A DNA stretch of 64,000 bases from Gossypium raimondii (taxonomy: Eukaryota > Streptophyta > Magnoliopsida > Malvales > Malvaceae). The position numbers and the translations under genes are program-made. Within the stretch, counting starts at the first letter, position 1, and every line of letters begins with the position of its first letter. The notes beneath the pieces are model-generated. The model was not told where the DNA came from and did not search any database. It saw only the letters and a program-made list of their open reading frames with translations. The DNA lies in NCBI RefSeq assembly GCF_025698545.1, contig NC_068569.1, positions 1,550,001 through 1,614,000 on the forward strand. The letters are read 5' to 3'. Shown here piece after piece: positions 23,747 to 36,749 of the stretch.

Positions 23747-26700
23747 GGCCAGCAATTACTTGCTGGTTCTTTTTTTTAATGCTTTCGACACCAAGGTATA
23801 TCTCACTACTTGATGGTTCTATAATTAAAAACTTGGTTTTTTACCCTAATCAGGGTAACATCACAATCCTTTCACTTTTCCGATGTCGGCTTTTGCACTT
23901 TCTAGTTATTTATTCCTGTTTAATTCCACCACTCTAACCATTATTTATTTTGTTTGCCTAATATTTTTCAGTGTCTGCATGCAAGGGGTTGATTTTGGTT
24001 CTAAGAATTCCTATCTACAATATAAATATGACGGGGCAATTTGGTTTATCTTTTTGTGGCTCGAGTAAACCCCATGTTTTAGAGAGATTGTAAGTCACCT
24101 TTGCTTAAATTTTCTTCTTTCAGGGTTGCATCTTAAAACTTGCAATGTATGACAGCTGAAATTCCTTTTTAACTAAAATTTTCATATAGGGTATGGGAAC
24201 CATTGTTTTTGCATCATTTGTTTTATCTTATAAGTTGGTGAATCTTTTTAACATGCACGTATGTTACGATTTTCTATTTCGCCAACTCAAATCACAATGA
24301 GATTACCAAGCAAATCCTGGCAAGGAGTTGTGCCAAAACAAAAAAATACACTATTATGGACTTCATTAAAATTGATTGGATAATGATATTTTATAATTGT
24401 GGATGGATGGGCTAAGAGGAGATTGCCCGAGTTTGGGCTCAGCCTAGGTTTTTTTAATTTGAAATAAAAGAGGCTGCTAAATAGCTAGAATGTTCCTATT
24501 TTTATTTGAATATAACTATAAAAATCCTGTAGATATTATTTAAACAAAATTGAACTGCCAAAATAGATGACCACCGAAAGGCAATGATCCATCTATTGGT
24601 AAGCTAATAAGTCATTTCTACATATATTATGGACTACCCAACACGTTATAAAGCATCTCATTTCTCATACAATTAATATATTTTAAACAATAAAAGAAAT
24701 ATAAGTCGTATAATATATGTATTTGGTTGAAACAAACTACGACAAGTCTGCAAAAGAAGTGGATATCTGGGTATCATTACAGCACTCTTGTTTGTTCTTG
24801 CTTTTAGATTTTTACATTTTTCCTTACGGACATATCTTTAACAAATAGGCTTATAGGGTATTGCCAGAGACAAATGCAATTATTCAACATTGGTAAATAT
24901 TATTAACAGGTATTGGTAAATAAAAAGTAGATCCCATGTTTGGACAGGATTGTATGTGGGACTGTACTTGGAAAAATAAATTTCCAAGTACTTTTGATGT
25001 TTTTTTACGGCTTTTCTGATGTTTTTGCAGTAAATATATATCAGATGCCCTGCATAGTACAGTGATGCTAAAATCCAGCATAGAAACTGTGGATGTTTTT
25101 TGTCCCCAACCAATTTTATCATTTTGTCAGAACCCTTTTCTTTTGGAATTGGAAGGCAAGGAACAAGAGACCCCCTTGGCCGATTGCTCCCCCTACTTGA
25201 TTTATGTGCTCGATCTTGTTCTTGTAAGAATAATTTTTGGGTCCCATAACTGGTTTCTTTATATATATTACTTCCAAAACACTATAAAAGTTAGTTCAGC
25301 CGTCAATCATATTTTTGTCCAATGATATATACAAACATATATGAATCTTTCTCCTAATCCATGCCCAGTTTTCAGATTCGATATTGCTCCTTGTTTCTGG
25401 TGCCTCCCTGTGAATTCATTCACTGAGTAGGTTGAAGTCTTTCATTTTTTGTTTAGTATAGGTGGCCAACACACATATAAACGACGCACAAACATGGCAG
25501 TGGCAAAGCACAAGCAGTAAACAATCTAAAAACGTAGGTTGGATGTAACTGTATAATTTTGGAGTCAAATAAGATCAGCTGGGGGACCAAGTGGTTAATT
25601 TTATCAACACCCAAGTGACAAAACAATTTACTCATTGGCCTCTCATACACCCCCTAACCCGTAATCCCTACCCAACAAGCAGAAACCTCTGTGCCATTGA
25701 CTCCACTCCATTAACTAAAAACCAACGCTGCCCTTCTTACCTATATCTAGGCTTATCTGTCTCCGTTCGATTTCTTTTTTAAAATTTATATGAAGGTATA
25801 GTGTTTTTTGTTTTTTTGTTTTTTAAAGTGGAACAGTGTATTAAAGGGCTCCACCAAATCGTCTACCCTTGTCTCATTTGCAAAGTCTTAAGCATTGATG
25901 CTCCCATGTGACAATGTCTCACTTCCTTCCCTTTCCCAAAAGGGAGACATCAATCTCTCTAACTTTTTTCACTTGGCCCCCCACTTTGTTTTCTTCTTCT
26001 CTTCTTCTTCAAACTTCAATGGTATGTAAGAATATGCATTTTCGTCCATGTTTTCACCCTAATTTACTACTACAGTTATTGGTGATTAAGGTAATTATGT
26101 GTATACATACATCTTCGGTGAATGAATGATGATGAATGATGCGAACATTTATAAAATTTTAACACATATATATATATATGTTTGTGTTAGGTGGCATGAG
26201 GTTTTCTTTCTTTTTGTATTTGACAACTCAAATAAAACATTTATTTTGTGTATTTATCTAAGTGACATCGAAAAAACATTTATCAAACACGTAACTTAAC
26301 TCAAAAAGTTGATGCAATCTTCGTATAATTTTTCCTATTCTTAAAATTCATAGACGTACAATAAATAAAAAAAAGAAAGAGAATATCAAAATTATACAAA
26401 TTGAGAGATATGGATCCAAATTAATATAAACAATGACACATATATACTGAAAACCTGAATGCATGTATACTTTCAATGAAACAATAATAACGTACTTACG
26501 TGGCACATTAATATACACAAAAATAAACGATAAAAAATGAAAACTAAAATATATGTGTGAGAGAATGTGGCATGGTGATTGGAGAAAGGGGAAAAATATA
26601 ATTTGGCCAATCATTCCCAGAGGGGGTGAAGGACTAGAAGTCTTGGCATTACCCATTTTGTCTTATAAGATGGAAGCCTACACAAAGTTTGCATTAATCA

Positions 26701-28802
26701 ATGGCAGACATAAGCCAGCTCCATTAATTAAAAAGCAACAAATTAATTGCAGACATTTGGGATTAAAATGAGGCAGGTTTTCGCCATGTACATAATAATT
26801 CTTTTTCCCACTAACCTTTTGAATTAGTATTAGCTTGTTGCTACTACCTAGGTATCTATATCTCTCCCTTTGATTATTTGTTAATTAGGGTTGTAGCCAA
26901 TCTAGCTTACATATAAATTGTTTAAATTCCCAAAACATGCATGCAAAATTTTTAAACATATGGAGACAAATGAATCTGATCCACTAAAATGTTGGTTTTG
27001 TGGTATAGAATTAAGGTAGGGGGGAGACATTTACCTAGATCTTAATGTTGTGGGGCATGCTTAAGACAAAACACAAAATAACAACAGAAGCTAACCCTTA
27101 TTAAAATAGTTAAGCCTGCCTAGGATTAACTGCTAATCACGGAAATAGAATAATTTCGTTTAATTAAATCATAGGGAAATGAGAAGGTAAAATATTAGTA
27201 TGTGTTTAATCATCAACTAAGCTTGAAACATACTTTATCAAAGAGGGTATGTCCAAATAATAAGAATCTCGATAATCAAGTCATTAGCCAAATAAATAAT
27301 AACAATTAAAGGAAGTAAGAGGCATGGAAGTGATTAAAGAAATGAAAATTAGGGTTAGCATGTAATCATAGAAGGGATCACATGCTTTGTTAGCATGCTT
27401 TGATTCCTTTTAACAAAAGCTTTAAAAATGGGTGAAAACAAAACACCCCAAATTAGATTAGAAGGCCAAAAAAAATGTACTTGAAACCACATGCTTCTTG
27501 GGAACCAGCAAATCCTTAAATAAAGCTCCTTTTTTTTTCTTTTACTTTTGTCTTTTCTCTTTGTATGTTTTTATTTATAAAGGATAAATATTCTTAATTA
27601 ATTTTGAGCTTAGAGGATGAGGAGATCCCAAAAAGCAATGCATATATTAAATAATATTTCATTTAGCCCAAAGCCCTAAACCCCATAAAGTAAAGGAAAT
27701 CAATTATTAATATTTTTTTAAGAAAAAAAGGTGCATTTGCCTGCTGGGTTAAAGCAATCTTTGCTTAAAAGAACATTTCTTGTCTTTGGGGTACTGTAAA
27801 TTCTTCGTTTCTTTTTTAATCTTTGTAGTAACACAAAGATCACCGATTTGGGTGCTCCCCTTTGTCTTCTAAGTCTTGGAAAATGACGAGGAAACTTCGT
27901 CTTTGATCTTTGCACCATATTTTGGGGAAAAAGCCTAAATCTCACCATTTCCCATGTAATATCTCTCATAAAAAGAATGTTTGGGTTACAATATATATAT
28001 TTATCTTTTACACTATTCTCTTCTTGAAATTAATTGTCAGTGTTCAAATTAATTATGTGATATAATATGTATAATCTATATGTAAGTAAATGATTTATTT
28101 TCAGTAGGAAGAGACAGGCTGCAACTTGGGATTAAATTTTACAAGATTGCCTGATAAGTTTAGGAGTCCTTCAAAAATTGAATATTTTCATTGTAGGAAG
28201 TTTCATCAAAGGGGTTTGGCTCCTCTGTTTTCAACTGTCTTCAAGTTCAGCTATACTGGTATTTGGAATTGAATTTTCAACTTTTAATAAAGTATTTGTG
28301 TTTGCAACATTAGTTACGTGTTTTCGTTGGTTGAGTGTTGAAAGTTGGCAGGTCATGACAGCAGCTAATTTTCTATATACAACCATAGATTTTAATCATA
28401 AAAAAAGAACAATTTCATGAATTGCATAACATTACAAAACTGTGTTGCAAATATATATTACATACATACGTATTGGGAAGACCAAGGGATATGAAGAAAA
28501 ACTATCTACTTTGTTAGCCATTTTCCCAAAATCCTAAAGGAACTGATATCGAGCATCCAAAACCATAACCATGGAATTTGAGGGGGAGGGAGAGGGTCAA
28601 TTGTAGCAAATGCCAAAAGGATTTGACAAGACTTTTAGTGGCACTTTTTTTTTTCGTTGCAAAATATCTCTAATTTTTCTATGCTTTAAAGGCAACAACG
28701 GAGATGGGTATTTTTTTTTCTTTTTTTTGGGGGGTCACTCAAGTTACTAGCATACGCGCAGGCACACACAAGAGATAAGCACATATACGATATAGGATTA
28801 AC
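23747..28802. other. 5-kb intergenic region between PRMT10 and CYP734A
   Basis: 23747 to about 24120 is the PRMT10 3' UTR. The rest is AT-rich with no recognisable protein gene on either strand. 25800-26021 looks like a promoter plus CT-rich leader ending in an ATG directly followed by a strong splice donor (see findings). 26160-26180 is an AT microsatellite. Many short open frames here lack coding character. No known microRNA sequence was recognised by eye. Confidence 0.5.
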
Positions 28803-31628
28803 TCATGACCCTTGATCTCTTGGAACAGTGGATTCTGGCAGAGGTTGAAAGATGATTGGTGCTCCATATTGTGGGTAAAGTAGCATCAGAACCGTCGGTG
28901 CATGTTGATAAGTTGGGGCCAACCTAAAGGAGAAGCGTTGAAGTATGATAGAAAGTGTTAACTTGGCTTGTAAAATGGCTAGGTTTTGCCCGATACACGT
29001 GCGGACCCCAAGCCCAAACGGGATGAACCCCACGGGATGTTTTGCTGCACGTGCCACACCTTCGGAGAACCGAGCCGGGTTGAACTCATTAGCATCGTTG
29101 CCCCATATGGCTTGATCATGATGAACGGCTAAAATCGGTATCAAAAGTTCGGTATCACGAAGAATCCTGTAACCTCCTAACTCTGCATCAATTTTGGCTC
29201 GTCTGATTGTTGCTATTGTTGGTGGATATAATCGTAAAGATTCATTTAATATCATAGTGAGCTGCACATGTGATTTCAAAATTAGAATGTTTTCTCAACT
29301 ACATTCACCGATTCACACCAGTGAAATTGTGAGATTTACTGATTTATACCCAAAAAGACACAAAACATATGAGCTTTGTCTTTAATGCAAAAGGAAAGGG
29401 TGTTAGGGATATTTTACCGTCTTAAGCTTTACAACATCATCTTTGGAAGGTATGTCACGTGATCCACACACCTTAAGCACCTCCTCACGTGCGAGCACCT
29501 GCCAGTGTGGGTGCATTGCTAGAAGAACAGTCGTCCACGTCAACAAATTGGATGTGGTCTGTTTGCCGGCAAAGAAAAAGCTCTTACACTCTTCAATTAT
29601 GTCATGGACTGTGACATTTGGACTGGAATTTGAGGCCTGCATCATTAATCCCAGCAAGTCCTTAGGTCCTTTCTCTTGCACTGTGTTCCCCAACTTGTTT
29701 TTCCGTCCATCGATTAACTTCATCAACGACTTTTTGATATCCCTATCCAATTTCCAAAACCTTATGTTCCTCTTGGTCGGCAAAAACCTGAAAATCCAAA
29801 TATATATCCCAAATTTAGACATTTCGTATAGTATCACGACAAGGAACTGAAACCTTCGATACGTGAAAATCTAGGACCAAGGATGACGGTTGTAATGATT
29901 GATGATATACAGGAATTTTAAATAATTTTTACCTATAACCAGGGATGAAAACCTTTTGAAATGCCTCGGCTGCAAGCACCATTTGTTGGGCTTGTAGTCG
30001 GAAAATGGCTTTTCCATCTTCATAACTGGTCCCAAACGCCGTACGAGTAATGACATCTTCGGTAAGGGTCTGAAACCATTCGCAGACTTCGATTTCAATC
30101 TCGCCGGTGTTGGTCGACATTGCCGACCATTTGTCGAGCATATGGGTTACTCTTTGTGCAACCAATGGCACTAGCAACTGCAAATAAAAAAAAGAGAATG
30201 GAGTATTAATAAACTTTATTGGTGGGGTTAATCATTAATATGAGAAATGAATGAAGTAATAAATGAGGGATAAATTACTTTGAGATTCTCCATATGGAAA
30301 GTGGGGGTTATGATTTTTCTATGATGAGCCCATTTTTCGCCTTTGAGACTAAGGAGACCATCACCTTCAAGCTGTCTAATTAGAGGGTGAGCTTCATTCT
30401 TTTCATAGAATTCGGATTTGGAAGTGAAGATTTCCCTTATCAGATCAGGGTCGGCCACCGTGAGCCGAACCGTCGGGCCAAACCAAACCAGAAATGTTGC
30501 ACCTGCACATATTAAACAATATTTATTGTTATAAATGAAAAAATGAAAAAAAAAAGGGATTTACACCAAGGAGGGAGTGGCAGGGAACCTCAAGTGGTAA
30601 GTATCAAGTTTGCAAAAGAGGAAAAGGAGCAGGAAAAGAAATGACAAGCCATTAAATTAAGATTCAAAACGAAATGATGATGGATATGTATATATAGAGA
30701 GTACTGTAGCAAAACATATACATTTATAAAAAGAAAACGAGGGAGCGCAGAGAAAATTAAATTAAAAGCCGAAAGAAAGTAGGGAAGAAGACAACTCAAA
30801 GCAACAGTGGTACTAGCAAACATAACATAACTTCATTATCAGAAACTCAAACCTCCTATAAAAACAAAAGCAAGATGACACATATAAAAAAACAGAGAAA
30901 AGATAGTAAAGTATGTTGAAAAGGATAGAAATATATACACACACATATGTGTATATATATATAGTGTGTGAGAGAGAGAGAAATGGGATTATGAAAATCA
31001 AGGTTTATCTTTGTTCATTAAGAAGAGAGTGCAAGAAAAGAAGGGAAAAAATAAAAAAGAAAGAGAAGAAAACAGAAGTGGAACCGTCCAAAAATTCCTG
31101 AACTTCAACATCAAGCATCAAAGCACTGAAAAGGCTGTAAAGTTAACCCGAACTCAAATAACCAAAAACAAAAGCTTTTTTTTTTACAAGACATAAAATT
31201 TTCATTGATCAGAAATATTTTTTTTTTACAAAAATGAAGAACAAGAAGATCCATTCCTTCCACTCTTTTCTTTGCTTTAACAATGAACTGAAAGGAACCC
31301 ACATTAACACATTTTTAGACACACGCCCACAAAAGATTGATGAAAACATACCATAGATTTTCTTCCAATGATGGTAGAAAGAAAGGACTCTAGGGAGGAT
31401 ATTGTGGGAAAAAGGCATAGGTTGAGAAGAAGCCTTTAACATCATCCCAACAAGCTCCTTAACATTTCCAATGAAGAAATGGTAAGGAGGTCCTCTAATC
31501 CCTTGTCTTGAGAAATGATCTTCAATCCTTTTTGGTCTCCACCAAAGCAACACTATCACTTTTAACACCAAAACTAACACCATGAATGATACAGCAACCA
31601 GCTTCAACCACTGTAAAACACCATCCAT
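28803..31628 (-). CDS. CYP734A1: Cytochrome P450 CYP734A, brassinosteroid C-26 hydroxylase
   Basis: Five exons, in order: 31628-31352, 30502-30279, 30177-29933, 29787-29418, 29261-28803; 524 residues. It is a CYP72-clan enzyme of the CYP734A (BAS1) family, which inactivates castasterone and brassinolide by C-26 hydroxylation at the ER. Visible parts: N-terminal membrane anchor about 8-30; family signature 'MPFSHNILPRVLSFYHHW'; oxygen-binding helix 'AGKQTT' (322-327); ExxR 'ESLR' (379-382); heme loop 'PFGLGVRTCIGQ' with Cys461. Close resemblance to Arabidopsis CYP734A1 persists from the PERF region to the C terminus. In upland cotton a CYP734A homologue is known as PAG1 (PAGODA1), a regulator of fibre growth; this gene may be its orthologue, but I cannot distinguish family members by eye. 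It has large AT-rich flanks on both sides. Confidence 0.95.
30930..30983. repeat. Compound AT/AC/AG microsatellite in CYP734A intron 1
   Basis: 'atatatacacacacatatgt' runs into TA repeats and then 'gtgtgtgagagagagag', all inside intron 30503-31351. Confidence 0.8.
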
Positions 31629-34600
31629 TTTGAAAAAGAAGAAGAAGAAAGAAAGAACAGACAAATAGCTTCGGTTTCTCTCTTTTCGCACAGTTTTCCT
31701 CCTTAGTGTGGAGCAGCCTTTTTTTTTTTGGGTGTGTTTTTGCTTCTTAGCTTCTTTAGCTTATGTTGGTTTACTTGCTACCCTTTGTTGGCCTTTTATT
31801 ACTACTACGAAAAAGAGAGAGAAAAGATTAAAAAAAATGAAACAAAAAGAGAGAGATTAGAAACAATCCCAGGCCAACGGCGTAGGGGCCGCCACTGGAA
31901 TAAGGGTCAACGTGAAGAGTTATTATAAATTCTATACATATTAATCAAACTTTTCAGACAATGTTACCCTTGATTTTTATTTCATCTCTCAATAAATACA
32001 TTAGTATTTTAAGAAAAATAGCAATGGATATGGGAAGTACATTCTTTTATAAGAATGTCCTCTTATTATTGTTTACTACTAAGTATATGAAAAAAGCATT
32101 AAAATCGAGAAAAACACACCTAACTAAAATTCCAATTAAAGGGTCCATAATTCTTTCTTTTTTCCTCTTGGAGACCATACAAAGATTAGGTTGGATTTAA
32201 AATGATATTTTATTTTATTTTATCACTAGCTCTTTGCTAGCTTGAGGATTTTTCTAATATTAAGGCATGATTGATGGGAAACAAATATGATGTGCTCTAA
32301 TTGCATTTTTTATTTTTAAGTTAATGCTTATAGGTGTCTATTCTAGAGTTTTGATCTTTTAGATAATGGCAAATTTTTAACATTTTGGTTTTGTTTTTTG
32401 TGTACAATTTGCTAAAACAATTCTTCTCTACTCACAAATTTATTAATTTATTTCGTTATATAATTTGAAAAAAATAAATACAAATTCTATCAACATCAAA
32501 TGAATATTACAACTCAAACATTTAATACGAGAAGGAAATAAACTTGGATGGTCCAAAGCGGTAGGCAAAAATCTGAAAAAGAATCAAGCATTCACCATCC
32601 TAAAAACACTTGTGAAAACAAGTTGCATGTATAAGCAATACTAAAAAAAGTGTTAGAAGAACAAACAAAAACATATGAAAAGGAATATTTGTTAAACAAC
32701 GAAAAACAAACAATATATATATATATATAAAACTTAAGACAATACGAACCTAAATCAACTCGTGAAATTATTTATTATTTTGAAATAAGTTCAAAAGAGA
32801 AACAAATTAAAAAGCTGGCGAAGAGGCGCCCACTTTCCAATAGATTATTGGTGGCCGGTGGAGTTTTAGCGACAATAAACATCGTCATCTGTCTAGCATA
32901 ACTTGTGAAAAGAACAAAGATACTTACAAGATAGATCTACAAATTGAAAAGACAGAAGACACATAAAGTGAAAAAAAAGATTGGAAAAAGAATAAAAAAA
33001 AGGATAAAAAGAGAATAAACAAACACCTTATATTTTTATTTGTTAACTTAATCATTTAAATGTGTCCAAAAGCCTTGCCACTTACGAACTATATATACAG
33101 CAATTGTAAAGGAATCCAATTTTATCACGATTAAATTAAATTTGAAGAAATCCAAGCAAACCTTGGAATTTTGACGTATGCATAAACTTGAAGACATTAA
33201 AAACTCACGTGTCATGTTAGCCAAATTTACAAAATGGGTTGACTTTTATTAAACTTAACTCTGTATTTGGAATTAAACGACGTTTTTTCTTTCCTTTTCA
33301 AATTTGAATATTTTTACTTTTCCGAAACGTTTTAACTAAATCTACATGAAAAACGTTTCTGTTTTCTTAAATCCATTCGGTGATCCGTGATAAAGTTTGT
33401 TTTTCTTTTCTTTTCTTTTTTTCCATGTTTTCTTTAAATATTTATTGAAAAGTTAAAGATATTCTTCTTTAATCCGATAAAAGCATTAAAATAAAAAATA
33501 CAATTATAATTGTTATAATATTTAAAATAAATAGTGATACGTCAACTTGAAATACATGTGATCTGCTATGTGGGTCACTACTACAACATCAATAAAAATA
33601 TAATAATTTAACCTTTTATGAAAAAGTTAATGATCAAATTTAAGACCAAATGGCCAAAATATGTAAATATTGAGCACACTTTATATTTTTTGTACTGAGT
33701 TATTTAATTATCATTTTTCAAGGAATTAGACTATGACTAAAAACAACAATAAGCATAACTATATAAAAAAATGAATATTTGATGTATTGATAGTATATTT
33801 TTTTATTCTACAAACAATTTTAAAATTGTCATGTGTTCTTTTTAATATTTTATTATATTCTTACAGACACTTGATCCTATTTATGAAATATAAAAATTCT
33901 ATTGAGAGTGTACTAAATACTTTCAAAATAAAAGAAACTAACATTTTACTTAGTTTAGTTAGTTCATATGGTAATAAAAATACGAAAACTTATTTAAAAA
34001 TTTGAATAGTTGTTGATTTCCATACGTTAGTAAAAACTAAAATGAAAAACAGATATAAAGAAAATGTGTTAATAAAAAATGTCTAAAATTTTATGTTGAA
34101 TATAATATTTACATCCTTTATTTTCATTAATATTAAAATTAATTATTTTCCAATTAAATTTGTGTTTTATTAATTCATAATATCAAGTCAACAAAATTTT
34201 AATAAATATTTTACATCTTAATCTAATTTAGTCCCATTCTCATACACTTGACCATTATATTGTTTATTTTTCTATTTGTAAATCAGTGTTTGTCCAATAA
34301 ACATTTATGGATATTCAAATAAATTAATTTTTCTCGATATATATATACACATGAACAATAATAGTTGTTATTCAACACTGAGAAAAGGGAAAGAAGGGAA
34401 AAAAAGGGAAAGCAGGTACTCAACATATATGAGAGTAAATCATAACGTACAAGCAAGACCAAAGTTTTAAAGCGATCACATGCCATTGGGAGTCAAGAAC
34501 TTCAACTTGGTGCTGGATTTTTATTTTTATTTTTTATAGTTATAGGCATTGTCATGATGATGGGTTTTCGAAAGTTGGATTGAAATGTCAAATAAAACAA

Positions 34601-36392
34601 ATTTAATGATAAACAAATCAAATAAAATAATGATTTTGGGAGGTTAAGATTGAGTGCAGAGATAAAATATGTGGTTAAGTCTTTGTATTTTTAAAAAAAT
34701 TTGAAATTTACTTTTTATACTATGAATTCGGTCTCTTTATTTTTAAATTTTTAAAATTCAGATCTGTTAAATTTGTTAATGTGAAATTATGAAAAAATAT
34801 TTACTTGCTAGCCATGTAATAAAAAATAATATTAACAGTTGGACTTGAATTTTGAAATTTAAAAGTTTGAGGGATTAAATTCTTAAAAACAGAAATATAA
34901 AGACTAAATTTTAAATTTATAAAAAGTACAAGGATATATGCCAAAATTTAACCGATACACACATCAAACAAGCAATGCGTTAAAAGCAGGGACGAAGTAC
35001 AACAGCAACAACAACGATATCTTCCTGTCTCGGAAGTCTGAACGCCAATGCTTTAAATTTTGTAATAAATAAAAGGCTATTTGCGTTCTTAGTTTACAAA
35101 ATTATATTTGAAAATTTACCAGAATTTACGTTGACATTTCAATATAAAGAATGGGATAATTCTAAAATTACATACTAATGTTTTAGACATTTGTTTTTGG
35201 TACCGAAGGGTAACAACATTCCTAATAGCGTCTCATTCTTAGACCGTATTGACAACACTGCCACTTGGGCACACCATCTACATTGAGAAAGTTGTGGGAG
35301 GAAAACTTCGGTACACTATGCTCTTACAGAAAGTTTACAGGGATGAAATCAAAAAATTACTTTAATGGAATAGAAATGAATTATAAATTTTTAGAGGGTT
35401 AAAGTATAAATTTATCATTATATTAATATATAATTTAAAAAATTGAAAAGACTTCAAAATAATTCTACCTCTTTTGGGAGCCAAAGCCATTGCATGCCTT
35501 TGTCTATGCCCCTCTCTAGAGCACAAGTGCTTTCTCCCCCTCTTTTCTCCTATTTTTTACTTTTTTGTAATTTCTCTTATTTTCACTACCCATTATTTAT
35601 CTCACATTCATCATCACTTCCATCTCTTTATAAATAAGTGATGGAACACTTTATCTGAGAGGTTTTTCGATTTTGATAAATTTAAAGATTTTCAATTGTT
35701 TTCCGCAATTTTCTCTCTACAATTTACTACGACCATCATAATTTTGATATTTTTTCTATAATTTTACTATGAGACTACGTTTTAATAGATTATAATTTCT
35801 CTTCTTTGACCAAAGAATTCTCTAAAAATATACCATGTGAAAATTTTGATTTAATGTAATTATTAGAATTAAATAAAAGTCAAGGTTTGATTTTAGTTTT
35901 GCGGCATACACACCATTTTTCATGTTGATGTTAAAATCTAAGCTGGTAAATGAATATTTTACTCAATAATATGCACATGTATCCCATATTAAAAGATTTG
36001 ACTTGACTCCAACCGTCGTAAAAACACACACATTCACGTTGTTTGAAATTTATTCCCATTATACATGTGTGTAACCTTTCCGAAAAGAATGTTTTCATTT
36101 GAATCTAATTGGGTTCAAGTAAGCTTGTTTACCTCAAATTCAGTAAGTAATATTCAAATTCGATTTGAAATATGTTAATTCAAATCTAAAAAAATTAAAT
36201 TAAATAAGAAATGCTCAAACTCGACTCATTCAAGATGACATTACTTTGACAATTATTGAACCGAATTTAGAAATTTTCATGAAATTGCCTCCCTTATATA
36301 TACAAGAAATCAAAGAAACTTGTAAAATAGTTAGAACTGGTTCCTATGAAGGAATAATATAGTCAAGCACTATGGAATAATTAAAGTTTTGT
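31629..36392. other. CYP734A upstream region, AT-rich, no gene seen
   Basis: The first 200 bases hold the CYP734A leader (CT-rich on the minus strand). Beyond that no coding exon is recognisable on either strand up to the MITE at 36393. An AT microsatellite lies at about 32711-32730, and a MITE lies at 34673-34953. Confidence 0.5.
34673..34953. mobile_element. MITE family B, copy 1
   Basis: It begins 'GGTTAAGTCTTTGTATTT' and ends 'atatgccaaaatttaacc', whose complement starts GGTTAAATTTTGGCATAT. The arms are loosely inverted. The inner segment 'acagttggacttgaattttg' is shared with the copy at 38832-39132, which defines a family. No clean target duplication was found. Confidence 0.6.
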
Positions 36393-36740
36393 GGTAAAAG
36401 TATCACGGATGCCCTTATATTAGGAATTAGATTGTATTTTACCCCTTCTACTCAAAAAAATGGACAAATTAGTCATTGCATATTAGCTAAAAGAGCAAAC
36501 CAGTTATTCTTATAAAAATTCCATCCACTATAACTATTAAAATTTAGTCTTTGTACGTCTAACTCTCTGGTTATTTCGTTTACCACACTAGTTTTTAATA
36601 GTTGAAATGGATGAATTCTTTAACAAAAAGAACCAATTTGCTCTTTAGACAATTATATGAGGACTAATTTACTATTTTTTAGTAAATGAGACAAAATACA
36701 ATCTAATTCTTAATACAGGAACCTCCATGATACTTTTATC
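36393..36740. mobile_element. MULE-type MITE with 9-bp target duplication (family A, copy 1)
   Basis: Starts GGTAAAAGTATCACGGATG; the complement of the other end starts GATAAAAGTATCATGGAGG. The arms match over about 100 bases, including 'ATTAGATTGTATTTT' in both. It is flanked by the perfect 9-bp repeat AAGTTTTGT (36384-36392 and 36741-36749). Long inverted arms plus a 9-bp duplication fit a Mutator-type non-autonomous element of 348 bp. No coding capacity. Confidence 0.9.
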
Positions 36741-36749
36741 AAGTTTTGT

